64,000 nt of DNA from positions 1,240,001 through 1,304,000 of the forward strand of contig NZ_JASJOO010000002.1 in assembly GCF_030070105.1 (NCBI RefSeq), written 5' to 3'. The position numbers and the translations under genes are program-made. Positions 11,588 through 20,675 of this stretch are shown piece after piece. The notes under the pieces were generated by a model. The model had not been told where the DNA came from. It saw only the letters and a list, made by a program, of their open reading frames with translations, and did no database searches. Source of the stretch: Bermanella sp. WJH001. GTDB lineage: Bacteria > Pseudomonadota > Gammaproteobacteria > Pseudomonadales > Oceanobacteraceae. Position 1 is the first letter of the stretch. The number at the start of each line of letters is the position of its first letter.

Positions 11588-13146
11588 TATGCTACTCCTG
11601 TTTCAGTTTGTTGTGCTGCTTGTGCCGCACGCTGCTGTTTGATTTTTTTCACAATGGCGTTGGCGGTTGAGGTGCCCACCATATAGGTTGGCTGGAAGCC
11701 GCCCATACCTTGCCAACTGCCTGCGATGTGTAACCCATCGACTTGATCATAACGAGGGCGATGCAGTGGGCCATCTTCTGGATTTTGTTGAAAGCCATAA
11801 ATGGCACCACCAGGAGTATTCAAATAACGCATCATGGTTAATGGGGTTGCCACTTCCACTTCTTCGATACTGGCTCTAAAGCCAGGAAAAAATGCCTCAG
11901 CTTGTTGTAACAAATGCTCCGCAAAAGCGTACTTGGTTTGTGCGTATTGCTCGACAGGAATGTTTTCCCACACGCTGCCGTACTGTAAACACAATAATGA
12001 AATTTGGCTTTTGCCTGGTGGTGCAAAACTTGGGTCGTCTACGTTATAACAGGTTAGCATGGTGGCCACTGGTGGATTCATGGTGCCCATTGTTTCGTGC
12101 ATTAACTCTTCATCCATCGTGGTGGATAAAAAGGTTGATGCGTTTTTAATACCTAATTGCTCAGGGGTTTTATCCATACCTAAATATAAACAAAATGCAG
12201 AGGTGCCTAAGTCACGGGATTTAAAATCTTTTGATATGCCTTCAGGCATGACATCGGTATCCAATAAATCACCAAAGGTCACCACGGTACTGGCATTTGA
12301 AATAATCTCTCCGGCTGAAATAGCCTCGCCAAATTCGGTGACGATACCAGTTACTTTGGGTTTATCACCAGATTGATCAGTCACTATGGTCTCCACCGCG
12401 CAGTTAAATCTCACTTCGCCACCGGCTTCTAAAAAGCTTTCAAGCAACGCACTGGACAGCGCTTGTGAGCCACCTTTTATGTGCCAAGGTTTAAATACAC
12501 CGTAGGCATACAACATGACCGCTAAATCACAAAAGTTAATGTCTTTAGGTGGCATGCCTAAATAACACCAGTAAGCCGCTAATAAGGTTTTTAATTGCTC
12601 ACTTTCAAAGTGTTCATCTAATACTGACTTTGCATCACGCAAACCGTACTCAACATAATGCTTGCAGTTGGTCATGAGCATTTGTTGTGAGTTCATTTTG
12701 CGCGCCATGGGTAACCCCATGAAACTCTCCATGGTCACTTGTTCGCACAGTTTCATGTACGCTTTAATGTTGGCTTCTTCTGCGGGAAAGTTTTCAACCA
12801 ATACATCACGAATACCCGACCAACTGGCAGGCAAGGTAATATCAAATTCGTCTTTGACTGCCATACGGTAAAGTTCGTGTTCTTGCACAAACTCCACTTT
12901 ATCCATCACCCCAAGTTCGGCAAAAATTTTACGCATGATAAAGGGTTTGTCTTCTGTGCCCAGACCACTTAGCTGGTGAAGGGCCACTTCAAATTCAAAC
13001 TCACCCCGCACAAACGAGGTGGCACACCCCCCTGGAATATTATGGCGCTCCAATAATAATGTTTTTGCACCACCGCGCTGTAAGGCGGTTGCAGCGGTTA
13101 ATCCTGCGTTACCGGCGCCAATGACAATGGCATCAAAATCGTTCAT
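11587..13146 (-). CDS. CrtI/phytoene-desaturase-like FAD-dependent oxidoreductase
   Basis: 519 residues from the ATG at 13146, selected because AGGAG lies seven bases upstream; nine residues are removed from the longer frame. The N-terminal dinucleotide fold IVIGAGNAGLTAATAL and the following ERHNIPGGCATSF match the CrtI and retinol-saturase group, as does the C-terminal DGLHIAGSWQGMGGFQP FAD contact. No isoprenoid pathway genes are nearby, so carotenoid synthesis is not implied; a lipid or other hydrophobic substrate is possible. It forms a translationally coupled operon with the ferredoxin-type reductase. Two near-identical 14-bp direct repeats upstream may be the operator. Confidence 0.85.
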   Translation of the reverse strand: MNDFDAIVIGAGNAGLTAATALQRGGAKTLLLERHNIPGGCATSFVRGEFEFEVALHQLSGLGTEDKPFIMRKIFAELGVMDKVEFVQEHELYRMAVKDEFDITLPASWSGIRDVLVENFPAEEANIKAYMKLCEQVTMESFMGLPMARKMNSQQMLMTNCKHYVEYGLRDAKSVLDEHFESEQLKTLLAAYWCYLGMPPKDINFCDLAVMLYAYGVFKPWHIKGGSQALSSALLESFLEAGGEVRFNCAVETIVTDQSGDKPKVTGIVTEFGEAISAGEIISNASTVVTFGDLLDTDVMPEGISKDFKSRDLGTSAFCLYLGMDKTPEQLGIKNASTFLSTTMDEELMHETMGTMNPPVATMLTCYNVDDPSFAPPGKSQISLLCLQYGSVWENIPVEQYAQTKYAFAEHLLQQAEAFFPGFRASIEEVEVATPLTMMRYLNTPGGAIYGFQQNPEDGPLHRPRYDQVDGLHIAGSWQGMGGFQPTYMVGTSTANAIVKKIKQQRAAQAAQQTETGVA

Positions 13147-13211
13147 CTGCTGTCTCCTACTCAAATCTTCCACTGTGCAAATTGTTTAAATTACGGCCAA
13201 AATATAAACCT

Positions 13212-13249
13212 TACACCGTAAAGATATATAATATATACACTGTAAAGAT
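13212..13249. promoter_or_regulatory. Two 14-bp direct repeats, candidate operator of the redox operon
   Basis: TACACCGTAAAGAT (13212-13225) and TACACTGTAAAGAT (13236-13249) differ by one base and start 24 bp apart. Each contains a perfect or imperfect TACA-N-TGTA palindrome. They lie about 65-105 bp upstream of the flavoprotein start and also upstream of ridA. A regulator such as the nearby TetR protein could bind here. Confidence 0.4.
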
Positions 13250-13361
13250 GAAAATGGCAAACAATCCACTAAAAACCCATCAATGAAAAACAGAAACCAC
13301 TGCGCCAACCTCTTTATAATTAGCGCCTATAATTACTATTAAGCCTAATAAGGAAGACACC

Positions 13362-13712
13362 ATGTCTATAGAACGCTTAGAAACCGGTCAGCGTATGAGC
13401 CGCATCGTCAAACACAACGGCACCATTTATTTGTGTGGGCAGGTAGCTGCGGATGCAAACAAAGATATAACAGAGCAAACTCAAACCATGCTGGATAAAG
13501 TCGAAGCCTTATTGGAACAAGCCGGTTCAGATAAAGCACACATGCTCAGTGCCACCTTGTACATTCGAGATATGAAAGACTTTGCCGCCATGAACACGGT
13601 CTGGGATGCTTGGGTACCACATGGACACGCCCCTGCTCGCGCTTGTGTTGAAGCGCGCATGGCCCGCCCAGAATTGTTAGTGGAGATTTCAGTCATCGCT
13701 GCTGAAATATAA
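13362..13712 (+). CDS. RidA-family (YjgF/UK114) protein
   Basis: 116 residues, preceded by AAGGAAG eight bases before the ATG. It shows the RidA fold signature: LCGQVAAD near residue 26, [14 protein letters not shown] in the middle and the conserved [19 protein letters not shown] segment with the Arg that binds carboxylates. RidA enzymes hydrolyse reactive enamine/imine intermediates released by PLP enzymes, though subfamilies differ. This one lacks some residues of classical E. coli RidA and belongs to one of the Rid subgroups. It is monocistronic, divergent from the redox operon, and followed by the 32-bp repeat array. Confidence 0.88.
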   Translation: MSIERLETGQRMSRIVKHNGTIYLCGQVAADANKDITEQTQTMLDKVEALLEQAGSDKAHMLSATLYIRDMKDFAAMNTVWDAWVPHGHAPARACVEARMARPELLVEISVIAAEI

Positions 13713-13747
13713 GATTTACTACAAACATATTATGAACATTACAAACC

Positions 13748-14006
13748 GTCATCCCCGACGCGCGAAGCGCTTTTAAAATGTCATCCCCGACGCGTGAAGC
13801 GCTTTTAAAATGTCATCCCCGACGCGCGCAGCGCTTTTAAAACGTCATCCCCGACGCGTGAAGCGCTTTTAAAATGTCATCCCGACGCGTGAAGCGCTTT
13901 TAAAACGTCATCCCCGACGCGTGAAGCGCTTTTAAAACGTCATCCCGACGCGTGAAGCGCTTTTAAAACGTCATCCCCGACGCGCGCAGCGCTTTGATCG
14001 GGGATC
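13748..14006 (+). repeat. Tandem array of 32-bp units ending in a REP-like hairpin
   Basis: Eight units in a row begin with GTCATCCC(C)GACGCG. Five are 32 bp and two are 31 bp (one C missing). The last runs into AGCGCTTTGATCGGGGA and forms a long hairpin with the TCCCCGA at its start. In the first seven units this right arm is replaced by GCGCTTTTAAAA. There are no unique spacers. The array follows ridA with no gene in 13713-14187. Confidence 0.9.
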
Positions 14007-14128
14007 CACTTCTACTTTTGTGAAAAATTTGAGTGTTTCAGCAGTCAAATTCAGGGGTTGCCCCCAGCTTTAACTGCGCCACTGTCGAGTCGCGGGAGCC
14101 GTTGAATTTATATTGATTTTCAAACCAT
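13970..14128 (+). repeat. Dispersed repeat element, copy A
   Basis: From the last array unit the sequence continues as CACTTCTACTTTT, GAGTGTTTCA, CGAGTCGCG and TTTTCAAACCAT. The same ordered blocks occur in inverted orientation at 44371-44538, so this is a roughly 160-bp dispersed element. No open frame is present. Confidence 0.7.
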
Positions 14129-14187
14129 GAGACAACAGAGCTTCTATCGCACCTTGTCATGATCAAAGTATGAAAATTGAAACCGCT

Positions 14188-15033
14188 TTACATGACGGCT
14201 TCACTAACAGGTAAGTGATAACGCTGCACAAATTGCTGCACTAATCTGGCCACATCCTTATCACGAATGATTTTACGATGGCCTAAATCCTGCGCAATAA
14301 ACGTTTCTGCCTGTGGCCATGCAGCGTGGATTTTATTCAGCGCCTGTACCGAAATTTCCACATCATCTTGTGAGTGAACTAAAAGGGTTTTTATTTTTTT
14401 CTCAGATAAGATTCGCCCCATATCCAAAACACTGGCTGGCACACCGGTTTCTTTTTCAATGTATTGAACAAAGCGAATTTGCGCTTGTTTAGGTAAACCA
14501 ATGTAATTGGAAAAACCGTGTAACACGTCCAAAATGGATGCAGGGGATGAAATCAGCACACAGCAATTTACTTGTGCCCCTAACGCCATGGCATAAGTTA
14601 ATGCCGCTCCTCCAAGGGAATGGCCAACGCCTGCTACAAATGGGCCAAACTCAACATCTGCGGCAACTATCGCTTCAGCAAATGCCACTAAATTGGCTTT
14701 ATCCCCACCAGAGTACCCGTGTTTTGGAGCATCCAGGGTGATCACCTGAAAACCCGTATTCACTAATGCTTCTACTAAATAATACATATGACTGCCACGG
14801 GACTCCCAACCATGCATGAGCAACACTTTTTGATCACCCTCACCCCAAATCGTAGCGTTTAAATCACCAGCAAACGTCACTCGCTGGCAGTTGGCCTCTA
14901 AGTCCAGCTCCCATTGTTTAAACGGCGGATTACGTGGGGTTAAAAATAATTTTGCCATTTTGTTTGCCGTGGCTTGTGGAGCAATACGTCCGAATATTTG
15001 GTTAGTTAGACGCAATACTTTTATGGCATTCAT
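14188..15033 (-). CDS. Alpha/beta hydrolase
   Basis: 281 residues from the ATG at 15033, with AGGAG seven bases upstream; a GTG two codons earlier is less likely. The alpha/beta fold shows the oxyanion HGWESRG segment, the nucleophile elbow GVGHSLGG, a probable acid Asp in VHSQDDVEIS and the catalytic His in DLGHRKI, a complete Ser-Asp-His set. The substrate is unknown; the group includes small esterases and lipase-like enzymes. It lies directly downstream of the marR gene, with a perfect 16-bp palindrome in the gap, so MarR control is likely. Confidence 0.85.
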   Translation of the reverse strand: MNAIKVLRLTNQIFGRIAPQATANKMAKLFLTPRNPPFKQWELDLEANCQRVTFAGDLNATIWGEGDQKVLLMHGWESRGSHMYYLVEALVNTGFQVITLDAPKHGYSGGDKANLVAFAEAIVAADVEFGPFVAGVGHSLGGAALTYAMALGAQVNCCVLISSPASILDVLHGFSNYIGLPKQAQIRFVQYIEKETGVPASVLDMGRILSEKKIKTLLVHSQDDVEISVQALNKIHAAWPQAETFIAQDLGHRKIIRDKDVARLVQQFVQRYHLPVSEAVM

Positions 15034-15064
15034 ATTCACTCTCCTGTCAACTTAAAATTAAATG

Positions 15065-15080
15065 CATATACATGTATATG
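15065..15080. promoter_or_regulatory. Palindromic MarR operator candidate upstream of the hydrolase
   Basis: A perfect 16-bp palindrome CATATACATGTATATG lies about 32 bp before the hydrolase start and shares GCATAT-R-CATGTAT with the site upstream of the marR gene. Confidence 0.5.
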
Positions 15081-15119
15081 GTAAATAAAAAGCTGCCTTA
15101 CGACAGCCTTCAGGCGATC

Positions 15120-15539
15120 TTACTCGCGCATTTGTACGATTTTTTCTGATGCTGCCATCAACTCAGACAAGGTGTCTTGCCCAAGTATGGTTTCAATTTT
15201 CTTTTGAGCTGCCTGCCAACGTTTCTCCCCTTGTTTAAATAAATCAAAACCTTCTTTGGTCAGTGAGATCAACCATACACGGCCATCCTCTGCACTGGGC
15301 TCTCGTTTCACCCAACCATCCCGTAACAAAGGTTGTAAATTACGCGTTAAGGTGGCTTGCTCAAGCAACAATACTTTTTCTAACTCTTTTTGGGAGCATG
15401 CCTTCAAATAGCGTAAAGCCCGCAGCACACTGAACTGGGTAATTTTTAAACCAATATCGCTCAAATAGGCATTATATACACCGGTTAATACACGATCAGC
15501 TTGGCGCATAGCAAGGTTATAACAAGGCTGTACTGGCAT
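15120..15539 (-). CDS. MarR-family transcriptional regulator
   Basis: 139 residues. The winged helix-turn-helix is visible at ITQFSVLRALRYLKACSQKELEKVLLLEQATLTRNLQPLLRDGWV, followed by the wing with EDGRVWLISLTKEG. AAAGGGGCG precedes the ATG. MarR proteins are dimeric repressors, often released by phenolic ligands or by oxidation of Cys. One Cys sits in the helix before the recognition helix and another near the N-terminus, but redox sensing is not established. Related palindromes lie before its own start and before the hydrolase, pointing to autoregulation and control of that gene. Confidence 0.9.
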   Translation of the reverse strand: MPVQPCYNLAMRQADRVLTGVYNAYLSDIGLKITQFSVLRALRYLKACSQKELEKVLLLEQATLTRNLQPLLRDGWVKREPSAEDGRVWLISLTKEGFDLFKQGEKRWQAAQKKIETILGQDTLSELMAASEKIVQMRE

Positions 15540-15573
15540 ATTCGCCCCTTTAAAATTGATGCCTTTAAAATAG

Positions 15574-15595
15574 TTGCATATGCATGTATTTGCAA
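15574..15595. promoter_or_regulatory. MarR operator candidate upstream of marR
   Basis: An imperfect palindrome with TTGCA and TGCAA ends and a central GCATATGCATGTAT. It matches the palindrome before the hydrolase and lies 35-56 bp before the marR start. Confidence 0.5.
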
Positions 15596-15616
15596 GGTAA
15601 TTTTTTACATAAAAAA

Positions 15617-15644
15617 ACCCAGCAAGCTATACAGCTTACTGGGT
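15617..15644 (-). terminator. Rho-independent terminator after ahpF
   Basis: ACCCAG and CTGGGT outer arms plus AAGCT/AGCTT inner arms around a short loop, followed in the minus direction by a run of seven T. It lies 52 bp past the ahpF stop. Confidence 0.75.
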
Positions 15645-15695
15645 AAAGAGAACAAGACGGCAAGGCGCCGTACTTGTAGGGACGATTGTAAGAAC

Positions 15696-17291
15696 TTACG
15701 CCACTTCTTGAGTCTTTGCCTGTGGCGCAGGTGTGCGAATCAAATGATCAAAAGCACCCAGGCTTGCTTTTGAGCCTTCACCCATGGCGATGATAATTTG
15801 TTTATAAGGCACGGTGGTAACATCCCCTGCGGCAAAAATACCCGCAACTGATGTTTCCCCTTTTGCGCTTACTTCAATTTCACCGCGGGCTGATAATGCC
15901 ACGCCACTGTCTTTCAAGAATTCACTGTTTGGCACCAAACCAATTTGTACAAAAATTCCTGACAACTCTAGTTGTTTTGCGTCACCTGTTGCGCGGTCAG
16001 TATAATTAAGAGCAGTAACACGTGTGCCATCGCCAATCACCTCTGTGGTTTGTGCTTGTTTGATAATGGTAATATTTTTTAGGCTATTGGCCTTATCAAC
16101 CAGTACTTTATCGGCACGAAGTGTATCGGCAAATTCTAGAACCGTTACATGCTCAACAATACCGGCTAAATCAATGGCCGCTTCGATGCCTGAATTACCA
16201 CCACCAATCACTGCTACTTTTTTGCCTTTGAACAATGGGCCGTCACAGTGCGGGCAGTACGCCACACCTTTGTTACGGTATTCTTGTTCACCCGGTACAT
16301 TCATTTCTCTCCAGCGTGCGCCGGTTGATAAAATCACGCTACGGCTTTTTAACGTGGCACCACTGTCTAATTCAACATGGATGTAATCATCTTCTGTTTT
16401 TTCAGCGCGAATCACATTCGCCGCTTTTTGTTCGCTCATGATGTCAACATTGTATTGTTTGACGTGCTCTTCAAGTGCCATGGCCAATTTAGGGCCTTGG
16501 GTTTCTTTCACAGAAATAAAGTTTTCAATGGCCATGGTGTCCATGACTTGCCCACCAAAACGTTCAGCCACCACACCTGTGCGGATACCTTTACGTGCCG
16601 CGTAAATGGCAGCCGATGCACCCGCTGGGCCACCGCCAACCACCAACACCTCGTAAGGCTCTTTTTGGTTAAGGGCTGCCGCTTGTTTTTTAGCCGCACC
16701 ACTGTCTACTTTTTTCAATATTTCAGCCAATGAAATACGGCCTTGAGTGAATACTTCACCGTTTAGGTAAACACTGGGCACAGCCATGATATTGCGTTCT
16801 GCCACTTCATCTTGAAATGCAGCACCGTCAATCATGGTGGTTTTAATCTTAGGATTAATGGCCGCCATCATATTTAACGCTTGCACCACATCCGGACAGT
16901 TTTGACAGCTTAATGAAATGAACACTTCAAAGTTCATCTCTTGATCAAGACCTGCAATTTGATTAATCACGTCTTGCTCTAGTTTCATTGGGTGGCCACC
17001 ACTGTGTAACAGTGCCAATACCAATGATGTAAATTCATGACCCATAGGCAAACCGGCAAAGCCTAATGCGGTTTGTTTTTCTGGATTCACTACCTGCATA
17101 ATCGGTTTACGCGCAGAGGCAGCGTTATCTTCAATGACTTTTACTTTGTCATTTAATGATGCAATGTCGTTGGCCAGACCGTGTAACTTTTGTGCGGTAT
17201 CACTGTCATCTAGGCTAAGCACTAAATGCACATCACTTTTTAAATTATCTAAATACGCTTTTAACTGGGTTTTCATGTTTTGGTCTAACAT
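15696..17291 (-). CDS. ahpF: Alkyl hydroperoxide reductase subunit F
   Basis: 531 residues, near the usual AhpF length. It starts [14 protein letters not shown], matching the E. coli start, so this ATG is kept. The N-terminal double-thioredoxin domain holds the CQNC redox pair (about residue 130). The thioredoxin-reductase-like part has FAD and NADH folds ([36 protein letters not shown]) and the CPHC disulphide at about 346. It uses NADH to recycle oxidised AhpC. It lies downstream of ahpC on the same strand, but the 350-bp gap holding three inverted repeats suggests reduced or separate expression. Confidence 0.97.
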   Translation of the reverse strand: MLDQNMKTQLKAYLDNLKSDVHLVLSLDDSDTAQKLHGLANDIASLNDKVKVIEDNAASARKPIMQVVNPEKQTALGFAGLPMGHEFTSLVLALLHSGGHPMKLEQDVINQIAGLDQEMNFEVFISLSCQNCPDVVQALNMMAAINPKIKTTMIDGAAFQDEVAERNIMAVPSVYLNGEVFTQGRISLAEILKKVDSGAAKKQAAALNQKEPYEVLVVGGGPAGASAAIYAARKGIRTGVVAERFGGQVMDTMAIENFISVKETQGPKLAMALEEHVKQYNVDIMSEQKAANVIRAEKTEDDYIHVELDSGATLKSRSVILSTGARWREMNVPGEQEYRNKGVAYCPHCDGPLFKGKKVAVIGGGNSGIEAAIDLAGIVEHVTVLEFADTLRADKVLVDKANSLKNITIIKQAQTTEVIGDGTRVTALNYTDRATGDAKQLELSGIFVQIGLVPNSEFLKDSGVALSARGEIEVSAKGETSVAGIFAAGDVTTVPYKQIIIAMGEGSKASLGAFDHLIRTPAPQAKTQEVA

Positions 17292-17461
17292 AGTGATACC
17301 TTTTAACTATTGTTTATGATGATTTGGGAGGCGAGACACCTGCTCCCTTAAATTTTCTCTCCTAAATTGGAGGCCAATTACATTTATTCGTCACTTCACC
17401 CTATTTTAGGCAATAAAAAACCTCTGCAATTTTTTGCAATAGCAACATCACAGAAGTTTTC

Positions 17462-17516
17462 TTGAGGAAATAAACACCTTTATTTCCTCAACTTAAATCA
17501 ACAATATTGATTTAAG
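17462..17516. repeat. Two adjacent hairpins between ahpC and ahpF
   Basis: A 13-bp perfect stem (TTGAGGAAATAAA with a CACC loop, 17462-17491) is followed immediately by a 10-bp stem (CTTAAATCAA with its complement, 17492-17516). These may attenuate transcription or stabilise the ahpC mRNA 3' end. Confidence 0.6.
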
Positions 17517-17517
17517 T

Positions 17518-17641
17518 AATTCGTGTTAGCGAGGCAGATGGAACAAGGCAAAAATTTAGTTTTATGCGCAGTGTATGTGGTTTATACATGAGCAATAAAA
17601 TTCAATTTTTAACGCCGTTCCATCAACGCAGGTAACGAATT
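17518..17641. repeat. 124-bp palindromic (MITE-like) element abutting ahpC
   Basis: Both ends read AATTCGT inward, followed by imperfect arms that share GATGGAAC (GATGGAACAAGG on the left, GATGGAACGGCG on the reversed right end). The element stops one base before the ahpC stop codon. No open frame is inside. It looks like a small non-autonomous inverted-repeat element, but target duplications could not be shown. Confidence 0.5.
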
Positions 17642-18199
17642 TTAGATTTTACCTACTAGATCAAGAGAAGGGGCTAGCGTCGCTTCACCTTCTTTCCATT
17701 TAGCAGGGCATACTTCACCTGGGTGGTTACGAACGTATTGTGCTGCTTTTACTTTACGCATTAGGTCTTCTGCATCACGACCAATACCTTCAGCAGTGAT
17801 TTCCATGGCTTGAATCACGCCATCAGGATCCACTAGAAACGTTGCACGGTCCGCAAGACCTTGACCTTCACGCATCACACCAAAGTTGTTAGTGATGTTG
17901 CCAGTTTGATCACCTACCATGAAGTAGTTGATTTTGCCGATAGTTTCAGAGCTGTCGTGCCATGCTTTGTGAGTGAAGTGAGTGTCAGTCGATACTGAGA
18001 ACACTTCAACGCCTAGCTTTTGTAGCTCTTCGTATTTGTCTGCAACATCGCCAAGCTCTGTTGGGCAAACAAACGTAAAGTCAGCTGGATAGAAGAAGAA
18101 TACTGACCATTTGCCTAGCGCGTCTTTCTCAGAAATATCTTTAAACTCGCCTTGTTTAAAAGCAGTAGCGTTAAATGGTTTGATTTCTGTGTTGATCAT
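17642..18199 (-). CDS. ahpC: Alkyl hydroperoxide reductase subunit C (2-Cys peroxiredoxin)
   Basis: 185 residues, the standard length. The peroxidatic Cys is in [11 protein letters not shown] (about 47) and the resolving Cys in [11 protein letters not shown] (about 166); the resolving-Cys context and total length match the AhpC/Prx1 group. It reduces hydrogen peroxide and organic hydroperoxides and is recycled by AhpF. AGGATGAC precedes the start. A perfect ATAG-N7-CTAT half-site lies 112-126 bp upstream, suggesting OxyR control. Confidence 0.97.
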   Translation of the reverse strand: MINTEIKPFNATAFKQGEFKDISEKDALGKWSVFFFYPADFTFVCPTELGDVADKYEELQKLGVEVFSVSTDTHFTHKAWHDSSETIGKINYFMVGDQTGNITNNFGVMREGQGLADRATFLVDPDGVIQAMEITAEGIGRDAEDLMRKVKAAQYVRNHPGEVCPAKWKEGEATLAPSLDLVGKI

Positions 18200-18292
18200 T
18201 TTGTCATCCTATTGATATGGGTTACTCAATTAGATTCTTGTTGCGAATCCATGAGATGCATTGTGGGGGATGAGACAAAATAGTTGAAGTTG

Positions 18293-18325
18293 ATAGTTTT
18301 AATTATCTTGATAGGTAAAAACTAT
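18293..18325 (-). promoter_or_regulatory. OxyR-type binding site candidate upstream of ahpC
   Basis: ATAG-N7-CTAT occurs perfectly at 18311-18325, with another ATAG at 18293. The second half is out of the ideal 22-bp phase, so this is at best a partial OxyR site. The rest of the 310-bp gap holds no gene. Confidence 0.35.
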
Positions 18326-18465
18326 AATCAATTGCAGGTTGTACGAGATAACACAACTCAAAATAACGATTAAAATGAAAAGCTTAAGGTATGAAGTATG
18401 ATCTGCTTTAGCTATAAGACAGGTTAAGTGCTATGTATAAAACCTTACTGGTTTAACCAATAGAG

Positions 18466-18494
18466 ATCGGCCCCTACTCCTAGCAGGGACCGAT
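18466..18494 (-). terminator. Hairpin after oleate hydratase gene
   Basis: ATCGG-C-CCCT and AGGG-A-CCGAT arms around a 9-base loop, 16 bp past the stop. There is no clear T run, so this is a possible rather than certain terminator. Confidence 0.4.
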
Positions 18495-18509
18495 GATAAT
18501 GAGACGAAG

Positions 18510-20528
18510 TCAATCACGACCTCGTAATCCATCTGCCATTTTATGCAGCCACTTTTTAGCGTTCTCTAGAGTATGACTTTCTTCAAACACTCGACGAATT
18601 GAGATCAATTGTTGCTCAAGCATGCCTGGTTTATGTAAATCCTCTGGCTTTTCATTTGGGCCAAGTGGCAAGATGTGCTCAAAGTATGTACCGCTTAAGA
18701 AGCGTCGTAGTAGCCCTTCACCCAAAAATGGTTCATCGCTATTCAGGGTTCGTGTGGCTCTCAATAAGCGCCTAATATCATACTGCCCAGAATATATATC
18801 AGGTATTTGTTTCTTAATCCCCAATAAGCTGTACACACCGGTTCGCGCTGTGCGTACAGAGCTTTCTAAGGTAAACACCACATCGTTATGGGTTTCTACA
18901 AACTGGCCAAGTAACGCCAGATTTTGACTACCTGTTGGCACAGCCCAAGGACGATCTCCTTTCGCACGAGGCATAAATTGCCCTGTAATATAAGGCATTA
19001 ATGCAGTACGAATTTTAGTAGCAGCTAAGATGTTATCCACTTCATTAATCAAACCAAGGTGATAACACATCTCGGTCAATATTTCGTTACCGGTGCATTC
19101 AGGCATGGGCTTCTTAACATAATTACCCGCTTTATCCATGAGTAATGCATATACCCACATAACAATCACATCGTCTGGTTGATCAGGAAAATGTGGTTGA
19201 CGGTTTACAGTGAAACTCATTAACCAATTTGAATCGGTAAAGGTAATAATGCCACCTGTCACGGTTTGACCAGAGTAAGGGTCATTGACCGATAATTCTT
19301 TTAACTTATCCATTAATGGTGACGGTTTGCAGGTTAACGTCACCGATTCCCATGTGGAGGCTGCAACGTTGCCGTAAAATTTTTCAGGTTTACCAAACTT
19401 CGAGGATTTTTTAGCAAGGTTTTTCCATAACGTCCAACCAGAATGGTGGGTAGCTTGATCGTTTACTTTTAGTTCAGGTACGGTAACCGCATCACCGTAT
19501 GCCGTGTCTTCGACAATTGAACCTGTGGTCACAAACACCAGATCACGTGAATTTATCTTGATGCGCTGAACACTATCATCAATACGACACTCAATTGCCG
19601 TAGTAGTCATGTCGTCATCTTGTGCTTGTATGTCTAGATCAGTGACTATTGTATTCGTTTGAAAATGAACACCTCTTTCTTTCAACCAGTTTTTTAACGG
19701 TACAACAAAACTGTCATACTGATTATATTTTGGAAACACTAGAGACGTCATATCATTTAAACCGTCCATCAAATGCAAGAAGCGATGCATGTATAGCTTC
19801 ATCTCTAATACAGAATGCCAATTTTGAAAGGCAAACATCGTGCGCCAAAACGTATAAAAATTGGTTGCTAAAAACCCTTCGCTAAACCATTGCTCAACAG
19901 TGATATCGTCAAGATCTTCTTTGCGCGCCATTAACAATTTAACCAGCTCTACCTGCTGTAGTTTGGTTAAATCCATTGTTGAGGAATCCTTTAACTGCCC
20001 TTGGTTTTCAAGCAAACGAGCCTTAGACCAGTTTTTATCAGCATCATTTACGATTCGATATTCATCTAATACCGTGAACGGCTCAGGTAGCTCAAGTGCC
20101 GGTATCTCAGAAAACACATCCCAAAAATTTTGGTAAGTCATTTCCATTTCACGACCACCACGCACGATATAACCTTGTTCGGCATTGCCCGCTCCGTCTA
20201 ATGCACCGCCGTCAACGCTACCTTCCTCAAGAAAGGTAATGTTTTTCCCTGGCATATGACCATCACGAATCAAAAAGAATGCTGCCGACAAGCCGCCAAT
20301 GCCGCTGCCAATAATATATGCATTCCTTTCGCCCACGCCTTCTGTCGGTAAAGGGCGATTATTGGTATATGCCCCATGTAAATCAGCTGGGGGTAATGAA
20401 GTATCTAGGCCGTTATGCAGATGGGTATGAGAGGCGTCAGGCGTGATATCAATTGCTTGCTCAGCCTGAGCATTAATGTGGGTTTTTAAACGTGAGTTCT
20501 TGATACTGTCTAAGTTTTCATCCGTCAT
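18510..20528 (-). CDS. ohyA: Oleate hydratase (myosin-cross-reactive antigen family)
   Basis: 672 residues from the ATG at 20528, where GGAGG lies eight bases upstream. The FAD fold is [20 protein letters not shown] near residue 75, followed by [14 protein letters not shown], the conserved substrate and FAD region of oleate hydratases, and an [16 protein letters not shown] lead-in. The enzyme adds water to the cis-9 double bond of oleate, giving 10-hydroxystearate, with FAD as a structural cofactor. The family is used in fatty-acid detoxification and lipid metabolism. It stands alone between ahpC and the yegD-like gene. Confidence 0.95.
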   Translation of the reverse strand: MTDENLDSIKNSRLKTHINAQAEQAIDITPDASHTHLHNGLDTSLPPADLHGAYTNNRPLPTEGVGERNAYIIGSGIGGLSAAFFLIRDGHMPGKNITFLEEGSVDGGALDGAGNAEQGYIVRGGREMEMTYQNFWDVFSEIPALELPEPFTVLDEYRIVNDADKNWSKARLLENQGQLKDSSTMDLTKLQQVELVKLLMARKEDLDDITVEQWFSEGFLATNFYTFWRTMFAFQNWHSVLEMKLYMHRFLHLMDGLNDMTSLVFPKYNQYDSFVVPLKNWLKERGVHFQTNTIVTDLDIQAQDDDMTTTAIECRIDDSVQRIKINSRDLVFVTTGSIVEDTAYGDAVTVPELKVNDQATHHSGWTLWKNLAKKSSKFGKPEKFYGNVAASTWESVTLTCKPSPLMDKLKELSVNDPYSGQTVTGGIITFTDSNWLMSFTVNRQPHFPDQPDDVIVMWVYALLMDKAGNYVKKPMPECTGNEILTEMCYHLGLINEVDNILAATKIRTALMPYITGQFMPRAKGDRPWAVPTGSQNLALLGQFVETHNDVVFTLESSVRTARTGVYSLLGIKKQIPDIYSGQYDIRRLLRATRTLNSDEPFLGEGLLRRFLSGTYFEHILPLGPNEKPEDLHKPGMLEQQLISIRRVFEESHTLENAKKWLHKMADGLRGRD

Positions 20529-20675
20529 ACAAGGTTCCTCCAAGGAAACTTTAATGGTACATTTGTACTAACTTGTATATATTCTAATCCCTATGATTTC
20601 TAATAATGTTGATTTAGCTCAATTAATTCACAATCGGATGTCACTCATTAATTTGTAACAACGACATACATTACA

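Noticed and set aside
11587-13146. Carotenoid biosynthesis (crtI)
   Set aside because: The fold matches, but no crtB, crtE or other isoprenoid gene is nearby and the partner is a ferredoxin reductase.
13748-14006. CRISPR-like array of 32-bp repeats
   Set aside because: The units are directly adjacent with no spacers and no cas genes are present.
13970-14128. Integron attC site
   Set aside because: It has inverted repeats, but no integron integrase or cassette structure is visible and the conserved blocks are not arranged like attC core sites.
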